64,000 nt of DNA from Ypsolopha sequella (GCA_934047225.1 OW203984.1:3109201-3173200), one strand, 5' to 3'. Numbered from the stretch's first letter, positions 32,256 through 44,069 are shown. A program made the numbers and translations. The notes: generated by a model not told the origin, from the sequence alone.

Positions 32256-33275
32256 GGGGCTTCACAATCAAAACTGCTTTAACAGACGTTTTTAAATTGG
32301 TTTAAACTTTCTATATGAATATTACAAAACTTTGAAAAAAATATATCACACATATTGACCCATGTCCCGTAATTGTGATGTTTTAAAATCTTAAAAGCAT
32401 TAACCTACAACGAGAAAATAAATACCTTTAATAACCTTTCAAATGCTTTAAAAAACTGATAAATAGTTTAAACTTTTTAAATTCAAAAGAGACAAGGTTA
32501 AAACTTATACACACACACGAGCAATACAAAAATCTAACACAATGATGTTTAAAACTTTTAAATATCAAACTTAACACATGTGAAAAGCATTATTTTCTCT
32601 ATTTTGCGCTAACCGGCAACACAGCGATCGTCGTAACAGCCACTTTGCAATGCACTCTGACATGATCGTTATTTCTATTTCGTTATTGCCGATATTTGTA
32701 CAGACCTATTTCGAGCTGCTAATTTAACTTACTGAAGCCCCTTAAGGCGATACCAAAAAAAGGGTTTTTTTCGAATCCATTTACTCCACTATAACGTTAT
32801 CTTACGTATTTCATTTTTGGGTAAATGTTTATTGAGTATTTGATTAAGATTCTCACTGAAGGAAAACGCGATTGGATGAAATTTTATCGATAGAATTTAA
32901 TTCCGAAAAGACCTCTAAATTTTGAATAGCATGGTAAGAGTGTTTAGCGGAATATTGCAAATTATTAATACATCTACAAATTTATGATGGACTTCCGCAA
33001 AGTAACGCCTTTTTCAATAAATTTTACCTCTAAATTGTTTTATTTTTTTACTGTAATTCTGAAATCCTAACTAATTTCATTGTCAAATTGCATTCAAAAT
33101 GTGGATATTATGTATTTGTAAAGTCTTCTTGAAAATCTTTTTGACAAAAAACTTAGTTACATTTTATATTAATAAAAAACCGACTCTTTGTACTTTTCCA
33201 CGAATCCATCCCACTCGCACTGAGGGTTTTTTCGCATATGGAGTAACAGGGAAGCTAAAACTATTACGTAGCGCC
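32256..33275 (+). mobile_element. composite AB-TTAA-Y element, copy 1
   Basis: TTAA at 32252-32255, 32742-32745 (internal) and 33276-33279. The left part (32256-32741; inverted ends GGGGCTTCA/TGAAGCCCC) is related to 37707-38169. The right part (32746-33275; ends GGCGATAC and GTAGCGCC) is related to 38174-38591. Same order and orientation as the second composite. No coding capacity. Confidence 0.8.
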
Positions 33276-33279
33276 TTAA

Positions 33280-33955
33280 GGCGAGGGTATTCAGAGAAAT
33301 CTGTCCTGCTCCGATGCTTTCATTTTTCACGGGCCGCTCAGAAAGCCCGTGATTTCAAGGTGCTTTTATTTATTATTTTGGAATTAGAAGGATAGGTTTT
33401 AATATAACGGCCGTTGTGTCTCATTTTTTTCAAAATTTCGTTTCCCAAAGCCTAATAGACCAAATTACATGATATTTAGATCAAAGTTTTGAACTATCTT
33501 TGGGATTTTATTGAATGCAGGAAAATTAACGAAATCGCATATGGAATGGCCGAAGTTTCAAGATCAAAGAGTAAAATATGACAAAATATAAAAAAAAATT
33601 TCATCACAATTAGACATTTTAAAATTAATTTGAAAAGAGACAAAATCTGGATAATCTCCTTTTAATCGTCGTAGCAGATTTTGTGTTATGCTACAAGCTA
33701 TGGTTTCCTGTTTTTTGTCAGAACCCTAAATACCGAACTGATAGCCCTTCAGCACTAAATCATTAACATACATGATTGTCTAGCTAACTGATAGTGAAGT
33801 ATATTGTTCACCGGATAAGGCCAATGTCAGAACCACACGTTTCTTCGTGATGCTCGCCCATGCCGCAATGAATAGGCAAATTGTATCAAATACCTAATTT
33901 ATTAACCTAATTAATGCGATTGAACAGGAACTTGTATTGTTTTGAATAGGGTTCT
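33280..33955. other. no recognised feature
   Basis: AT-rich; no frame with a recognisable domain, no repeat partner noticed. Confidence 0.45.
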
Positions 33956-34119
33956 GGGGCTCTACCGCGTAATTCTCATTTGTATCAACTTCAAGCAAAT
34001 GCATGCGAAATTCAACGCGTGCAAAAGAGATGGCATGTTAGGCGGGCGTCGTCGCACGCACGTCAAATTTCAATCTCAAGTTGATGTTGATGAAAATGAG
34101 AATTACGCGGTAGACCCGC
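33956..34119 (+). mobile_element. MITE family M, copy 5 (solo, intact ends)
   Basis: GGGGCTCTACCGCGTAATTC to GAATTACGCGGTAGACCC. Not joined to RTE sequence, so this family also occurs on its own. Confidence 0.85.
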
Positions 34120-34139
34120 TGGTTAAATAATGCTAAGTG

Positions 34140-34746
34140 AATTCCCATAGCTTCATTTCAAAAAGATTTTCTTTTTATTTATTTTTTCAGAGAATATGCC
34201 CCATTTTAGGACATAGTTTTCATTATTTTGGTATGTAAATTTACCATTATTTTTTTATGATTTTTTAAAGAATTGTCGGTGATGTCACTTGAGAATTTTA
34301 AACATTATACTGATTATGATGTGTGATTGCTTATAAAAAAGTGGTCTGTCTCTGTCTGTCTACTCATCTAAAACATAAAAATAAATGAGTAAGGGGATTT
34401 CTGGAACTTTTGTCCATAAATCCCCTGCCATTTTTCTTGAGCGTCGGCAGGGGATTTCTGGACAAAAAGTCCACAAATCCCCGACGCAGGGGATCTTCGC
34501 AGGGGATTTGTGGAATAAGCCCTGTCAAATCAGTCAGCAGCAAATTTTTATAAATTTGTCTTGTTCTGAACATCTATTTCCCAAGTGACGTCATACGAAG
34601 GCAAATGGAAGTTGCAGGTTTATCGTAAAAATATTCATAATCATTAGGTTTTTTAGACCACAAGTTCGAAAATACGGCTCATTTAACCTAAATCTCGAAA
34701 TGGTTTTCGAATTAACACACCTTAACATAATTTAATCTAAGCGAAT
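34140..34746 (+). mobile_element. non-autonomous element family E, copy 3
   Basis: As 28255-28726 but with an extra GC-richer ~130-bp block at 34385-34520 in which GGGGATTTNTGGA-like sequence repeats in both orientations. Confidence 0.7.
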
Positions 34747-34875
34747 TCCACTTTCTTAATACTATTACCATTTTGCCCACGGTCCGCCCGCGCTCGCGCT
34801 TCATCCTGTATGTCAAATTCCTTTGTAAGCGGGTGTCAGCGTGGCACAAAGAACCTACCAGCCAAATTTCATATA

Positions 34876-35137
34876 CAAGGTGAATTTTTGATCATCGTCC
34901 AAATTCATACTGGTGGCTTGGTAAGTGATCAGTATCATGGATCAATAACAATTTTGGTGAAATTCGTAAAATGAAATTTCGACTCCCCATAGTGATTCAC
35001 TCAGGAGTGGAACTGAATTTCTATGGGAAGCCGAAATTTCAATTTACGAATTTCACAAAAAATGTTACTGATTCAAGATACTGATCACTTACTAAGCCTC
35101 CAGTATGAATTTGGACGATGATCAAAAAGTCACCTTG
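34876..35137. mobile_element. palindromic MITE family P, copy 2
   Basis: Ends CAAGGTGAATTTTTGATCA and GATCAAAAAGTCACCTTG beside TA; the interior is a palindrome around GATTCACTCAGGAGTGGAAC. Near-complete reverse complement of 44590-44851. Confidence 0.85.
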
Positions 35138-35349
35138 TATAATATGATTACGTTCTATACCTATAGTTCCGGAGGTTTCGGTACGAGTCAGTGAGTTGAA
35201 TGAATAAATAAACACTTTATTGCAAATAAAACAAGATATTTACAATATACAAAACGAGACAGAAAGCAAGAGCGGACTTATTCCTTAAAGAAATTTCTTC
35301 CAACCAACCGTGGGGAAAACGTGAATACATTTTTATTCACTTGTAGTGA

Positions 35350-35520
35350 GCGGGTTTTAGGTGGTGGAGCTGATGCCGAGCCCGACTGTGGACTTGTGGA
35401 GGTCGCAAACCCCCCCCCCCCCCCCAAGTTATTCGGGGGAGAGTAAGAAGACAGCTCTCAAACAGGCACAACCAGGTGGCCCACCATGCCTGGGACCGAT
35501 TGATGGCGGTATATCTGTCG
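35350..35520 (+). repeat. RTE-like LINE tail fragment with a 16-base C run (copy 5)
   Basis: TTTTAGGTGGTGGAGCTGAT to GGGACCGATTGATGGCGGT, truncated on the right. A run of 16 C lies at 35410-35425 where other copies read CACCATCTTACTTGGAGACC. Confidence 0.75.
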
Positions 35521-36982
35521 TGGGCAAATTAATAAAGTATAATTCGGCATTTTACAAACGTCGTCGTGGGATTTTAAAAGCTCGCTATTTTGAAACTTGA
35601 CAAATCGTCATATAGTTATTCTGTTAGAACTATTGAAGGTCGCCTCGCTCCGCTCCGCTTCGCTCGGCTCCCAATATGTATTTACATGTAAAGCTAGCAC
35701 GCTCCTCCTCGTTCACTCTGCTCGTCATCGCATCTTATTTTTTATTTTTTTGTGAAACACTTTCAAATTGTGGTTTTTAGAAAATGACGAAGCATTGTAT
35801 AATTTGCCTGAGGCAAATTACAAGACAGTGGGCATTTTACAATTTGACGAACAGCAAATTGCAAAACATCGAGCGTTTAGATAATGACGACGCCATTTGT
35901 AAAATGTCGAATTTTAATTAATTAACTTGCCTACAAATAGGAAGCTGAGTTCCTTATTTTTCATTATAATTTTGTGAACCTAATTTTCCATTAAACAGTA
36001 ACTTCTTATTTATTTAATCTGTTTAGTTCTCATAGCTAAAACAACAGTTAAACAAAAAAAGAAGGCAAGATCGTGGCTAAAAACCATTTTACCAGTTAAA
36101 GGGGAATATGTACGACGCAAATAGAAATAAAATGGCAGACTTCGGATGATTTTGTTTCAATAATTAAGACAACCACATTTATTGAAAAAATATACCTATG
36201 TTCTTTTAACGTTTATGAAGTTAGTTTGAACAAACCGCGTCAATTGACTCATTTATTTCCCACGAATAAAATCTTTTGCGACCCCCTATTTACTCTATTT
36301 TATACTTCTTATGGATTTTCTCTTTCGAGTATCGACTGAAGGGTTTAGTCGGTTGTTTCTTCATAAAATTTGTTTGAATGATATCTAGCTAGTTTGAACA
36401 AATCTTATTTTTACCTATATTTTAACCAGCCACGCTTCAGAGCTATTTTTAACAATAATGAAACGTCAGAGTTCAGAGTTCAATTTTGTGTACATATTAA
36501 AGCCAATGAGCGGTTTTCCAGACTGAACTTGATCAAGCTTTCAGAAGTAAACACAGATGGCGTTACCCTGCTTTCAAGTGTCAAAAAGCAAAGATTATTT
36601 TTTAATCTGTGGGCAGCAAGATAAAAATTGTCAATTCAATTGTTAAATCCAACAATATTGTTTTCTATCTATATTACTTACGTTAATAGCTAGGTATTTC
36701 ATTCAACTTTCAACATGGTCAGCCCATGCGTTGTAGCTAATTGTAAAAATATAGGAACACACAGTTTAACTAATTACGGAAAGAACAATGGATCTTAGCA
36801 ATTATACATTTGAGGCATGGATTGACCATAAAAAAGAAAGAAGCAAAGAAGAAGTGTCAAAATCAAAAGAATCCAGTGTTGCCAGGAAGACTTTTTTGAC
36901 ACTTTTAGTACAGGCTGCGCCATCTATTGTGTCGTTCGGTACTACTTTTTCTTTTTTAATTTGACTTTGAAAACCCCTCATT
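35521..36982. other. no recognised gene
   Basis: Includes a CTCGCTCCGCTCCGCTTCGC run at 35644-35663 and short palindromes with AATTTGNCGA/TCGNCAAATT motifs at 35770-35910. At 36714 a 27-codon frame starts MVSPCVVANCKNIG, which recalls the start of a THAP zinc finger but stops at once. Confidence 0.4.
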
Positions 36983-37126
36983 CTGGAGGCTTTAATTTTA
37001 GTTTTAGTGCTGTCAAAACAAAATTTTCTTCAATGCAAAATAGTCCTTAACTGTTAGCCACAGAAGCTAAATTACTTTAGAAAACATAAGTTTTGACAGC
37101 ACTAAAACTAAAATTAAAGCCTTCAG
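36983..37126. mobile_element. MITE family W, intact copy (144 bp)
   Basis: Ends CTGGAGGCTTTAATTTTAG and CTAAAATTAAAGCCTTCAG with long inverted arms (TTTTAGTGCTGTCAAAAC). It serves as the reference for the interrupted copy at 14960-15760. Confidence 0.85.
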
Positions 37127-37599
37127 AATCGGATTTATTGTAATAGTAAACAAACGTTTCATCTATCTATATTTCTAAGTATTCTAAGATTCTTATGTAA
37201 GTTCTACTTGATGCAAAATGTGGTGTTTAATCTCGGGTCACCCATGCCGTTAAGTGATAAAGGGGAGCATTAACGAAATTATGCATTTAATCATATTGTC
37301 GGAACCCGATCATAGAATGAAAAGTAGATCAATATTATCACGCTAACAAAGAAAAGGGTTTGCAGGTTGAGGTTAGTAATTCCGTGTACATAATAGTTAT
37401 CATTCCGTGATTTCTCCAACTTACACGTTAACCCCATTCTGTCAATAAAGTAAACGTAACAAGTTCTCTTTTGACGTATAGGTACAGTCAAGGAATAACT
37501 TCTTTCGACAACACTTTTCCCAAAATGTGATGTAACTGATTACACCATTGAGAATTTTCTAATGGGCAAAATAAAAATATATATTTTGTATTATAAGAG
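37127..37599. other. no recognised feature
   Basis: AT-rich; two minus-strand short frames without domains. Confidence 0.45.
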
Positions 37600-39130
37600 T
37601 ACTCCGCAGCGGAATACGCAGCCCCAGTTTGGAGAAACTCTGCCCATTCCAGAGAGGTGGATGTGGCGCTACATGAGACATGCCGTCTAATAACGGGCTG
37701 CCTTAAGGGCCTTACTATTGCCAAATGGGTACTTTCTAAAGCCTACTCCTCGTTTATGGCCAAACCAAAAATAATGAAAAAACATATTATAAATAATCAA
37801 CTCTTAGACAACATATGCAACAGTTTTATTTTTCATACCAAAACTTCTACATGAATTTTTTGTTTTACTGAATGGTGTTTTTGACCTCAAATTCCCTACT
37901 GCTCCTGAGTGGCTTGGCCGATTGAATTCATCTATGCTTTGATAAATAGATAAACTTTATAGCTATAAACGTAACATAAGATTATTGAATCGAGTAATCA
38001 CGTCCAAGTGAAAAGTATAATTTTCTCCTATTTCGCCCTCTCAAGGACGCAGCGAGCGTCGTAAAAGCCACTATGCATTGCGCGCTGATATGAACGTTAT
38101 TTCAATGTCGTTTCCGTTGATATTTGTAGTGACAAATATCGAGCTGCTAATTTGGCGATGGTAATCGCCTTAAGGCGCTACGGAAAAAAATTGACACTTT
38201 AAGGACTTGCATATCTACTTCAGGAAATAATGTATTATTTTGATAAAATAGTATATTATTTTTGGATTCTTTTTCTAAGGATCTGTTAAAACAGAAACGC
38301 GATTGGAGAAATTCGGCTCGATAGAAATATTTATTGAAGTGAGGTCCTTTTCGACACCAATTCTCCTGGTTTGACAATTTAGAATGACATATGGACTGCA
38401 ACTATATTTTATTAAGGTGGGTTTTAACAGTATCTAGGACCTGGTTAAACAAAATTTTGATAGCAACTTTAGTACATTTTATATGAATAAAAAACCGACT
38501 TTTTGCTACTTTTCCACGAATCCGTCCCTCTCACACTGAGGATTTTTTCGCATATGGAGTAACAGGGACGCTAAAACTTTTACATATCGCCTTAAGCCTA
38601 CTTCCAAGGATATGTTGTACCGTTTGGCAGGCATTGCTCCACCGCCCGTCCGACGAGAGGCTGCCGCTATGGTCGAGAAGTGCAAGCAAGAGGTAGACCC
38701 TCGGCACCCGCTTTTCCAACATGCTCCAGTTAAATTTCGTCTTAAATCCAGGCGAAGTTTCTTGGCTATGACCAGTGCCCTATTTATATCCTATTTTTGA
38801 CGCCTACTAAGACCAGGCTGTCTCTTTGGGATCAAGCGCCTCAGCCATATCTAAGCCCTGACTGGGGAAAACCCGCAGAACGTGACCCACCGGGTCACGA
38901 TCAGAGATGGCTAATATGGAAATCCTTGAATCGTCTTAGAGCTCGTGTCGGAAGGTCCAAGGATAACCTTAAACGCTGGGGAATTTCCGCCGAAAATGCT
39001 AGCATGAACTGTCTATGCGGTGTTCCACAAACGACAGACCATCTCATGTCGTGCACACTGTGTCCAACTTCCTGCACTCACTTAGATTAGACCTGATGCA
39101 GGCCAATGACAAAGCTATTACAGTAGCTAC
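37600..39130 (+). pseudogene. LINE reverse transcriptase C-terminus, split by a TTAA composite
   Basis: Coding sequence 37600-37706 (YSAAEYAAPVW, then RLITGCL) resumes after 38595 as KPTSKDMLYRLAGIAPPP and VRREAAAMVEKCKQ. Removing 37707-38591 plus one TTAA restores the frame without a shift. The C-terminus continues in a shifted frame from about 38797 (NLKRWGISAENASMNCLCG, then TTDHLMSC) to a stop near 39127. This is the C-terminal region of insect non-LTR retrotransposon RT (jockey/CR1-like), with a Cys-containing LxCG motif. 5'-truncated; at least one frameshift and stop besides the insertion. Confidence 0.82.
37707..38591 (+). mobile_element. composite AB-TTAA-Y element, copy 2, inserted in a LINE
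   Basis: TTAA at 37703-37706, 38170-38173 (internal) and 38592-38595. Left part 37707-38169 (463 bp) is the reverse complement of 17514-17979. Right part 38174-38591 (418 bp) is Y type. The surrounding LINE frame shows the outer TTAA is the target duplication of the whole 885 bp. Confidence 0.88.
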
Positions 39131-39201
39131 TTAATGGAAAGATTTAATTTAATTTAGTTTCCACACGAAGAAGAAGAAGATAAGAGTGCTATACAAGATA
39201 T

Positions 39202-39544
39202 CAAGTATAGGTTGTCAACTTCGTGCTTACCGCGCCCGCGGGGTACAGGGGTTGGCGGGTATGAGGTAGCACGCGACTTAGTGTGCAGGGCCGTGCGCAA
39301 GGCATTCCAAGTACACAAGTATGACATTGACAACTTTAAAATATCATAGAGTCTACAAAAGAGATCCATTATACATCGGTTTATACTACCCTTATCTATG
39401 GAGCGACTTCCCCGGCGACTGGCCATCCACCTTGGTCCGCCCCACGCGTCGTGCTCGCTCACCCTCCCGCCACACCACCCGCAACCCTTCCGAGACCCCG
39501 CCCGCCAAACCCTATACCCCCTGGGCGCGAGTTGACAACCTATA
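39202..39544. mobile_element. GC-rich MITE with TATAGGTTGTCAACT inverted ends
   Basis: TATAGGTTGTCAACTTCG at the left and CGAGTTGACAACCTATA at the right; GC-rich interior with CCCGCCACACCACCCGCAAC. Possibly TA target duplication. No coding capacity beyond chance frames. Confidence 0.72.
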
Positions 39545-39577
39545 GTTACAAAATTCGGAACTGTCTAGTAGATCTCT

Positions 39578-39652
39578 ATGAGCAAACTGGATAAGCCGCT
39601 GGCCCACGATAGGAGAGATACAGGTTCGAACCCCGTCTGGAACTTATTTTTC
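39578..39652 (+). repeat. tRNA-like sequence (SINE head or tRNA relic)
   Basis: ATGAGCAAACTGGATAAGCC resembles an A box and CAGGTTCGAACCCCGTCTGG is a good B box about 45 bases later. The acceptor stem does not pair convincingly, so this is not called a functional tRNA gene. Confidence 0.4.
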
Positions 39653-39737
39653 TTAGAAAATTTGATTTGAATTTATCTTTTAGAGTTTCCAAAGCGATGG
39701 ATTTCGCTATAAATCATACAATCTTAATATATGGTGA

Positions 39738-39964
39738 GTTTGATTGATATAGCTAAATTCATACCGGAGGCTTGGTAAGTTGTCAGCACCAAGGTTTAAT
39801 TACCCTTTTTGTAAAATACGAAAAATATTATTTGTGTCCCTATACTTGTTCTAAAAACAATCCCCCCCCCCCCCATAGTTAATTAGTTTAAGAAACCTAC
39901 ATTTTACTTTGCGTTTTTCACAGAAAAAGTAATTGAACTATCTATTAAAGTCACCTTATATAGG
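39738..39964. repeat. diverged family P-type repeat
   Basis: TAAATTCATACCGGAGGCTT, GGTAAGTTGTCAGCACCAAG and an AAGTCACCTTATAT end match the P-family layout. Contains a short run of Cs near 39862. Confidence 0.5.
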
Positions 39965-39996
39965 TATTAGTCAATAAAACGTTTCTAGGTAATAAT

Positions 39997-40414
39997 AGGT
40001 CTTTACATATGAAATTGTCGAAATTTTCTTACAGATTCATGAGTTCATAATTCCTGTAATTCAATAGCTATTTCAATTATTTGTTTTTGTTTGAAATTTG
40101 AATTCAAGGTGTTACATCTACGTATGAAATTTTGTTTTTATTGTCAGTTTGATTATAAAAATTAAATCTTCAAAAACAGTTCGTCCTAAATGCCATTCAT
40201 TTCCATGATAAGATTCGTAATAATTTTTTACAGCTGACACTTTTCAAAAATTAAATTTATGTTGCTGTTAGCTTAATGTTGTCTCATTCATACACATAAA
40301 AAATAACACAATTTAGGTTTGTCATTCCTAAAAAAATGCAAAAAATATTAGTACTGAAATTTGAGTTTCCTTCAAATTCTCTATAGAAAACGGCAATTTC
40401 ATATGTAAAAACCT
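39997..40414 (+). mobile_element. MITE family U, copy 3 (uninterrupted)
   Basis: Ends AGGTCTTTACATATGAAATT and AATTTCATATGTAAAAACCT. Reference for the interrupted copy at 18361-19812. Confidence 0.85.
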
Positions 40415-41321
40415 AATATGTAGTCATGTTTATATGAACTTAAAACAACTTTAAAATAAATTTAAAAATAATAAATAATTGGCTCTGAAATACGTGTACT
40501 AGCCCGTGTTATATTTGGAATATTAATATGAATAAATATAAATATGAATATATATATGAATAAATTATCAAGTTAACAAAAGTAAATAATGTACGCGAAA
40601 ACACATTGTTCGCAGCATATGAGGCACCTGCTCACATGTAGAGTTTGTTATGTCGTTAACATGTCGAACTACAGGGTAAAAACAATGTCATACACATTAA
40701 ACCCAAAGACATCATGACGCGACAACTCAGTTGTGGGCGTGGCCAAATGTCATGCTGTTTCATTTCGGTGCAAGGAGGACAATACAATCGTGCCGATTTT
40801 GTCGCGGGCGCAAAATTGAAAACTTGTTTCAGGAACCTTTTGGCAAGACTGTGGACGTTTTGAAACATTATTTTTGGTTATTATTAATCAAGATTATATT
40901 TTCGATGTTTGTCTCGTATTAATTTTTTGATTATATCTATAACAATAAAAGCACATTCGGCTACACTTTTGGTAAATAACCGTTAAATATACGTATTTTA
41001 GGGGATTGTTGTTTATTAAATATTTTAATATTATTATTTTATTTCAAACATATTTTTTGGTGTACCCATGTCAGGTAAAGTTACTTCAGCTTTTGCTAGA
41101 CATACTGTAACTAATGAAGTCGAATGGAGTAAAATGAAAGTGCGGAAAAGGGACCAAGTTTTGTGATTAAAGGAGAAACGATGTGGGAGATAGTTTGCGG
41201 CTGATATCTAACTTTTCACACGCAACATTAACTGGTGAGCATTGTAACTTGATCAGCCGCTAATAAAGGCCTTAAAAAATGTTGGTGACTACTACGGGTA
41301 ATCAACCTTTGCGTACGGGGC
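40415..41321. other. no recognised gene
   Basis: AT-rich repeats of AATATGAATAAAT at 40520-40565; otherwise no partner repeat. Two ~65-codon frames near 40700-40900 overlap on opposite strands and lack domains. Confidence 0.4.
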
Positions 41322-41450
41322 AAAATTAAGCGAAATGGCAATCAACGTGTTAACGTATGTCTTTAAAATTAAGCGAAATGGCAATCAACGTGTTAACGTA
41401 TGTCTTTAAAATTAAGCGAAATGGCAATCAACGTGTTAACGTATGTCTTC
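41322..41450 (+). repeat. minisatellite, three 43-bp units
   Basis: Three successive units starting AAAATTAAGCGAAATGGCAA and ending GTATGTCTTT; the third differs at its last base. Confidence 0.95.
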
Positions 41451-41534
41451 AAAATTATCAAATGACATATATTTGTCCATCAGCAGTTTCAAACTTCTAT
41501 GTTTTAACCGGACTTACATTAGTCAGAAACTCGC

Positions 41535-41770
41535 ACAATGCAAAGCGCTTACTCCGAAGTAACAAAGTTCGATCGAATATCGTCTGGTCATAAATCCATC
41601 TCCATCACACCCTCTATGCGTGCGTCAGAGGTAGACGTATGCTCGAACGATAAACGATCGACCAAATCTTTTTGGGAGTACCGGGCCAGTATAATTTTCA
41701 TTAAACTAATTAGTTGTATATTTTGCTGCGTCACGCTGATTATGTGCAAATTTAGTGACACACAGCGTAT
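41535..41770. repeat. degraded repeat shared with 59985-60120
   Basis: GTTCGATCGAATATCGTCTG, ATCCATCTCCATC, GTGCGTCAGAGGTAGACGTA and CGATAAACGATCG match, inverted, the stretch within CDC40 intron 4 (59985-60120). Boundaries uncertain. Confidence 0.5.
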
Positions 41771-42863
41771 GGTGTAAAGTCCAAGAGGCCCACAAAATCA
41801 AGTTTGTCGATTTTATGATCAATTTCATTGTAAAATGAGTTATTTTAGCTTGAACTGTTCCAATTTAAGACGGCAAAACAGATATTCTGGAATTCACTTT
41901 ACTTTTGCTGATCGTTGGCGACCGATACGATTGCACCAAAATAAATATTGTCTATGGTGATTGGGTGTCAATAGGCAATGGGCACAGTATACCTCATGAA
42001 AAAATTAGACGAAACCTCAAATCAAATAAAATCATTTTTTTTTTCCAAAAATCACATAATATCATTACAAGAAATGTGCAATTTGCCTTCATAAGTAATT
42101 TTTAATGTTTACATAATACAGTTTACCTAAGCTAACTTGTTTCGTGGGTACCAAATCCATCTCGTAATTACCTATGTATTGTTATGTATAATATATGTAT
42201 ATTATTGTATTTATGATTAGATTATATATGTATATACAATATTTATTTAATTCTAATTACATTTAATATATTATAGTATCTATGAAAATATGATTTCTTG
42301 GTTGAATTGATTATAGTAATTAACTTATCTGGCACTACCCTCAAAACTTTCTACATCACCAAAGGTTAACTGGCAGAGAATGCTAATTAGCATTAAGTTC
42401 GCCTTTGTGCATTGTATATTTATTTTGTGCAATAAAGTATTTAAATACATACCAAGTCGATCCGTAAATACTGTCTCAAATATAATAATAATTCAAGAAT
42501 ATAAATAAATGAAATTGAAACTATACAGCATCCTTTAAAAACTATTTACCATACATATATGAAAGGTTAAGAATAATCTGGTATGATGATAATGATAATA
42601 ATTAATGTAATGGGTATTATGATGGTACAGGTATATTTATTTAATTATTTATTTCAAAATGCTCTGAACACTACATGCAAACCAATTGAAGGTTATGAAC
42701 GGCGAACTACATGACCGTCAAACAGTTTTTTACTAGCACGGTGTGTAGTTTTCGACCTTTGCTATCCGTTATTAATTATGTGCATTAATGCCTATGTAAT
42801 TAAGTATATTATCTAGTTTAGCAAATTAAATGTATATACACATAAGTTAAGATAGCTCTAAGT
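41771..42863. other. no recognised gene; very AT-rich
   Basis: Includes TATATGTATAT-type runs at 42180-42245. No frame or repeat boundary supported. Confidence 0.45.
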
Positions 42864-43172
42864 CAGCATTTCTTAACCTGTGGTCCGCGGACCCCTGGGG
42901 GTCCCTGAGCATATGTATGGGGGTTCGCAGCCTAATCTATGGACCATTTAACAATCATAAATATGTTATAAACAATCATAATTTAGTTGCAAAAAAGCAC
43001 CACCAACCTTCTCATTAACGTATTTTATACGAAAAAGTATAAGAATATTTTTTTTATTTGTAGAACTAAAATAAATGGTCCGAAATTTATTGCTGCTTTT
43101 TTATTAACGGGGTTCTTAAAATTGTGCTTGATTTCCTAAGGGATCCGTGGACAAAAAGGTTGAGAAACGCTG
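42864..43172. mobile_element. hAT MITE with perfect 8-bp target duplication
   Basis: Ends CAGCATTTCTTAACCTGTGG and AAAGGTTGAGAAACGCTG; the octamer CTCTAAGT flanks it exactly (42856-42863 and 43173-43180). CAG(N)GTTTCT(T/C)AACC with GGTCCGCGGACCCC is a widespread hAT non-autonomous end. 309 bp, no transposase. Confidence 0.93.
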
Positions 43173-43180
43173 CTCTAAGT

Positions 43181-43794
43181 AATATAATAATGTAACGTAC
43201 AAAAATACTCCATTATGTACTTTTCCGAAATAAATTAATTCATTCATTCATTCATTCAATGATAATAATTGATTAAATATAGATGATATTCTTATTATTC
43301 GGCTTTATTTTTCAAAGACTCTTAATCTGCGGTGGCGAGAGTCGAGACATCGATGGCAACCTAGTTTTATATTTAAAATGTTATGCACAAACTAGGTGCT
43401 TACTTTACATATCCAATACTTGTAGTACCCGCAAAAATGTTTATTTTACAAGTTTAATATTAGTACTGGTATGTGAACTTTCTAACAGGTTTTTTTTTTT
43501 CATTTCCCTGTGTATGTTCGTTTGGGAAAGGTGTTCAGTATAATTTTTTAATTTTTTTCTTTAAGGTTATCACACTTTTGTGCATTAACATAGATATTTA
43601 AAACACATTTTTACAAAGAGAACAGACATGGTGTACGAAGGCGGCACTTATTGCTTATAGCAATATCTCCAAGGCAACCTTTGAGTAGAAATAAAAGATA
43701 ATGAAAAACTAACATAAAAAGCAGTATTGTACATGATAACAAATTATCTGAGGGTTATTTAAACTAACCTTACACAATGTTAACATAATAATAG
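43181..43794. other. no recognised gene
   Basis: (ATTC)n run at 43240-43258. An 86-codon frame from 43283 lacks a domain. Confidence 0.4.
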
Positions 43795-44069
43795 AATATA
43801 CAACGTGTAACAGAAAGGTGTAACCATATTTGAAGAGCTTATTCAGTCAATGGTATAGAACAACTTTTATTATGGAGCCAACGCTGAAATCTCGAAAAAA
43901 AAATCTGCCCTTCCATACATTTAAGCCGAGCGGCATTGCATTTTTCTATGAGAAAGTTATTTTTTTTATTTCGAGATACATGTTTTGTTCCATAGTAAAA
44001 GTTGTTCTATACCATTGACTGAATAAGCTCTTCAAATATGGTTACACCTTTCTGTTACACGTTGTATAT
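43795..44069. mobile_element. palindromic MITE (ATACAACGTGTAACAGAAAG ends)
   Basis: Arms ~85 bp: ATACAACGTGTAACAGAAAG, ATTCAGTCAATGGTATAGAA and complements on the right. The loop has CCTTCCATACATTTAAGCC. Related core (GGAACTAACGC, ATCGCGAAAAAAAAAT) occurs at 59925-59960. Confidence 0.8.

Noticed and set aside
36714..36797. THAP-type zinc-finger start (MVSPCVVANCKNIG)
   Set aside because: Stops after 27 codons, with no AVPTF-type motif or continuation in other frames.
39578..39652. Functional tRNA gene
   Set aside because: Boxes A and B are plausible but no acceptor stem pairs; sits among repeats.
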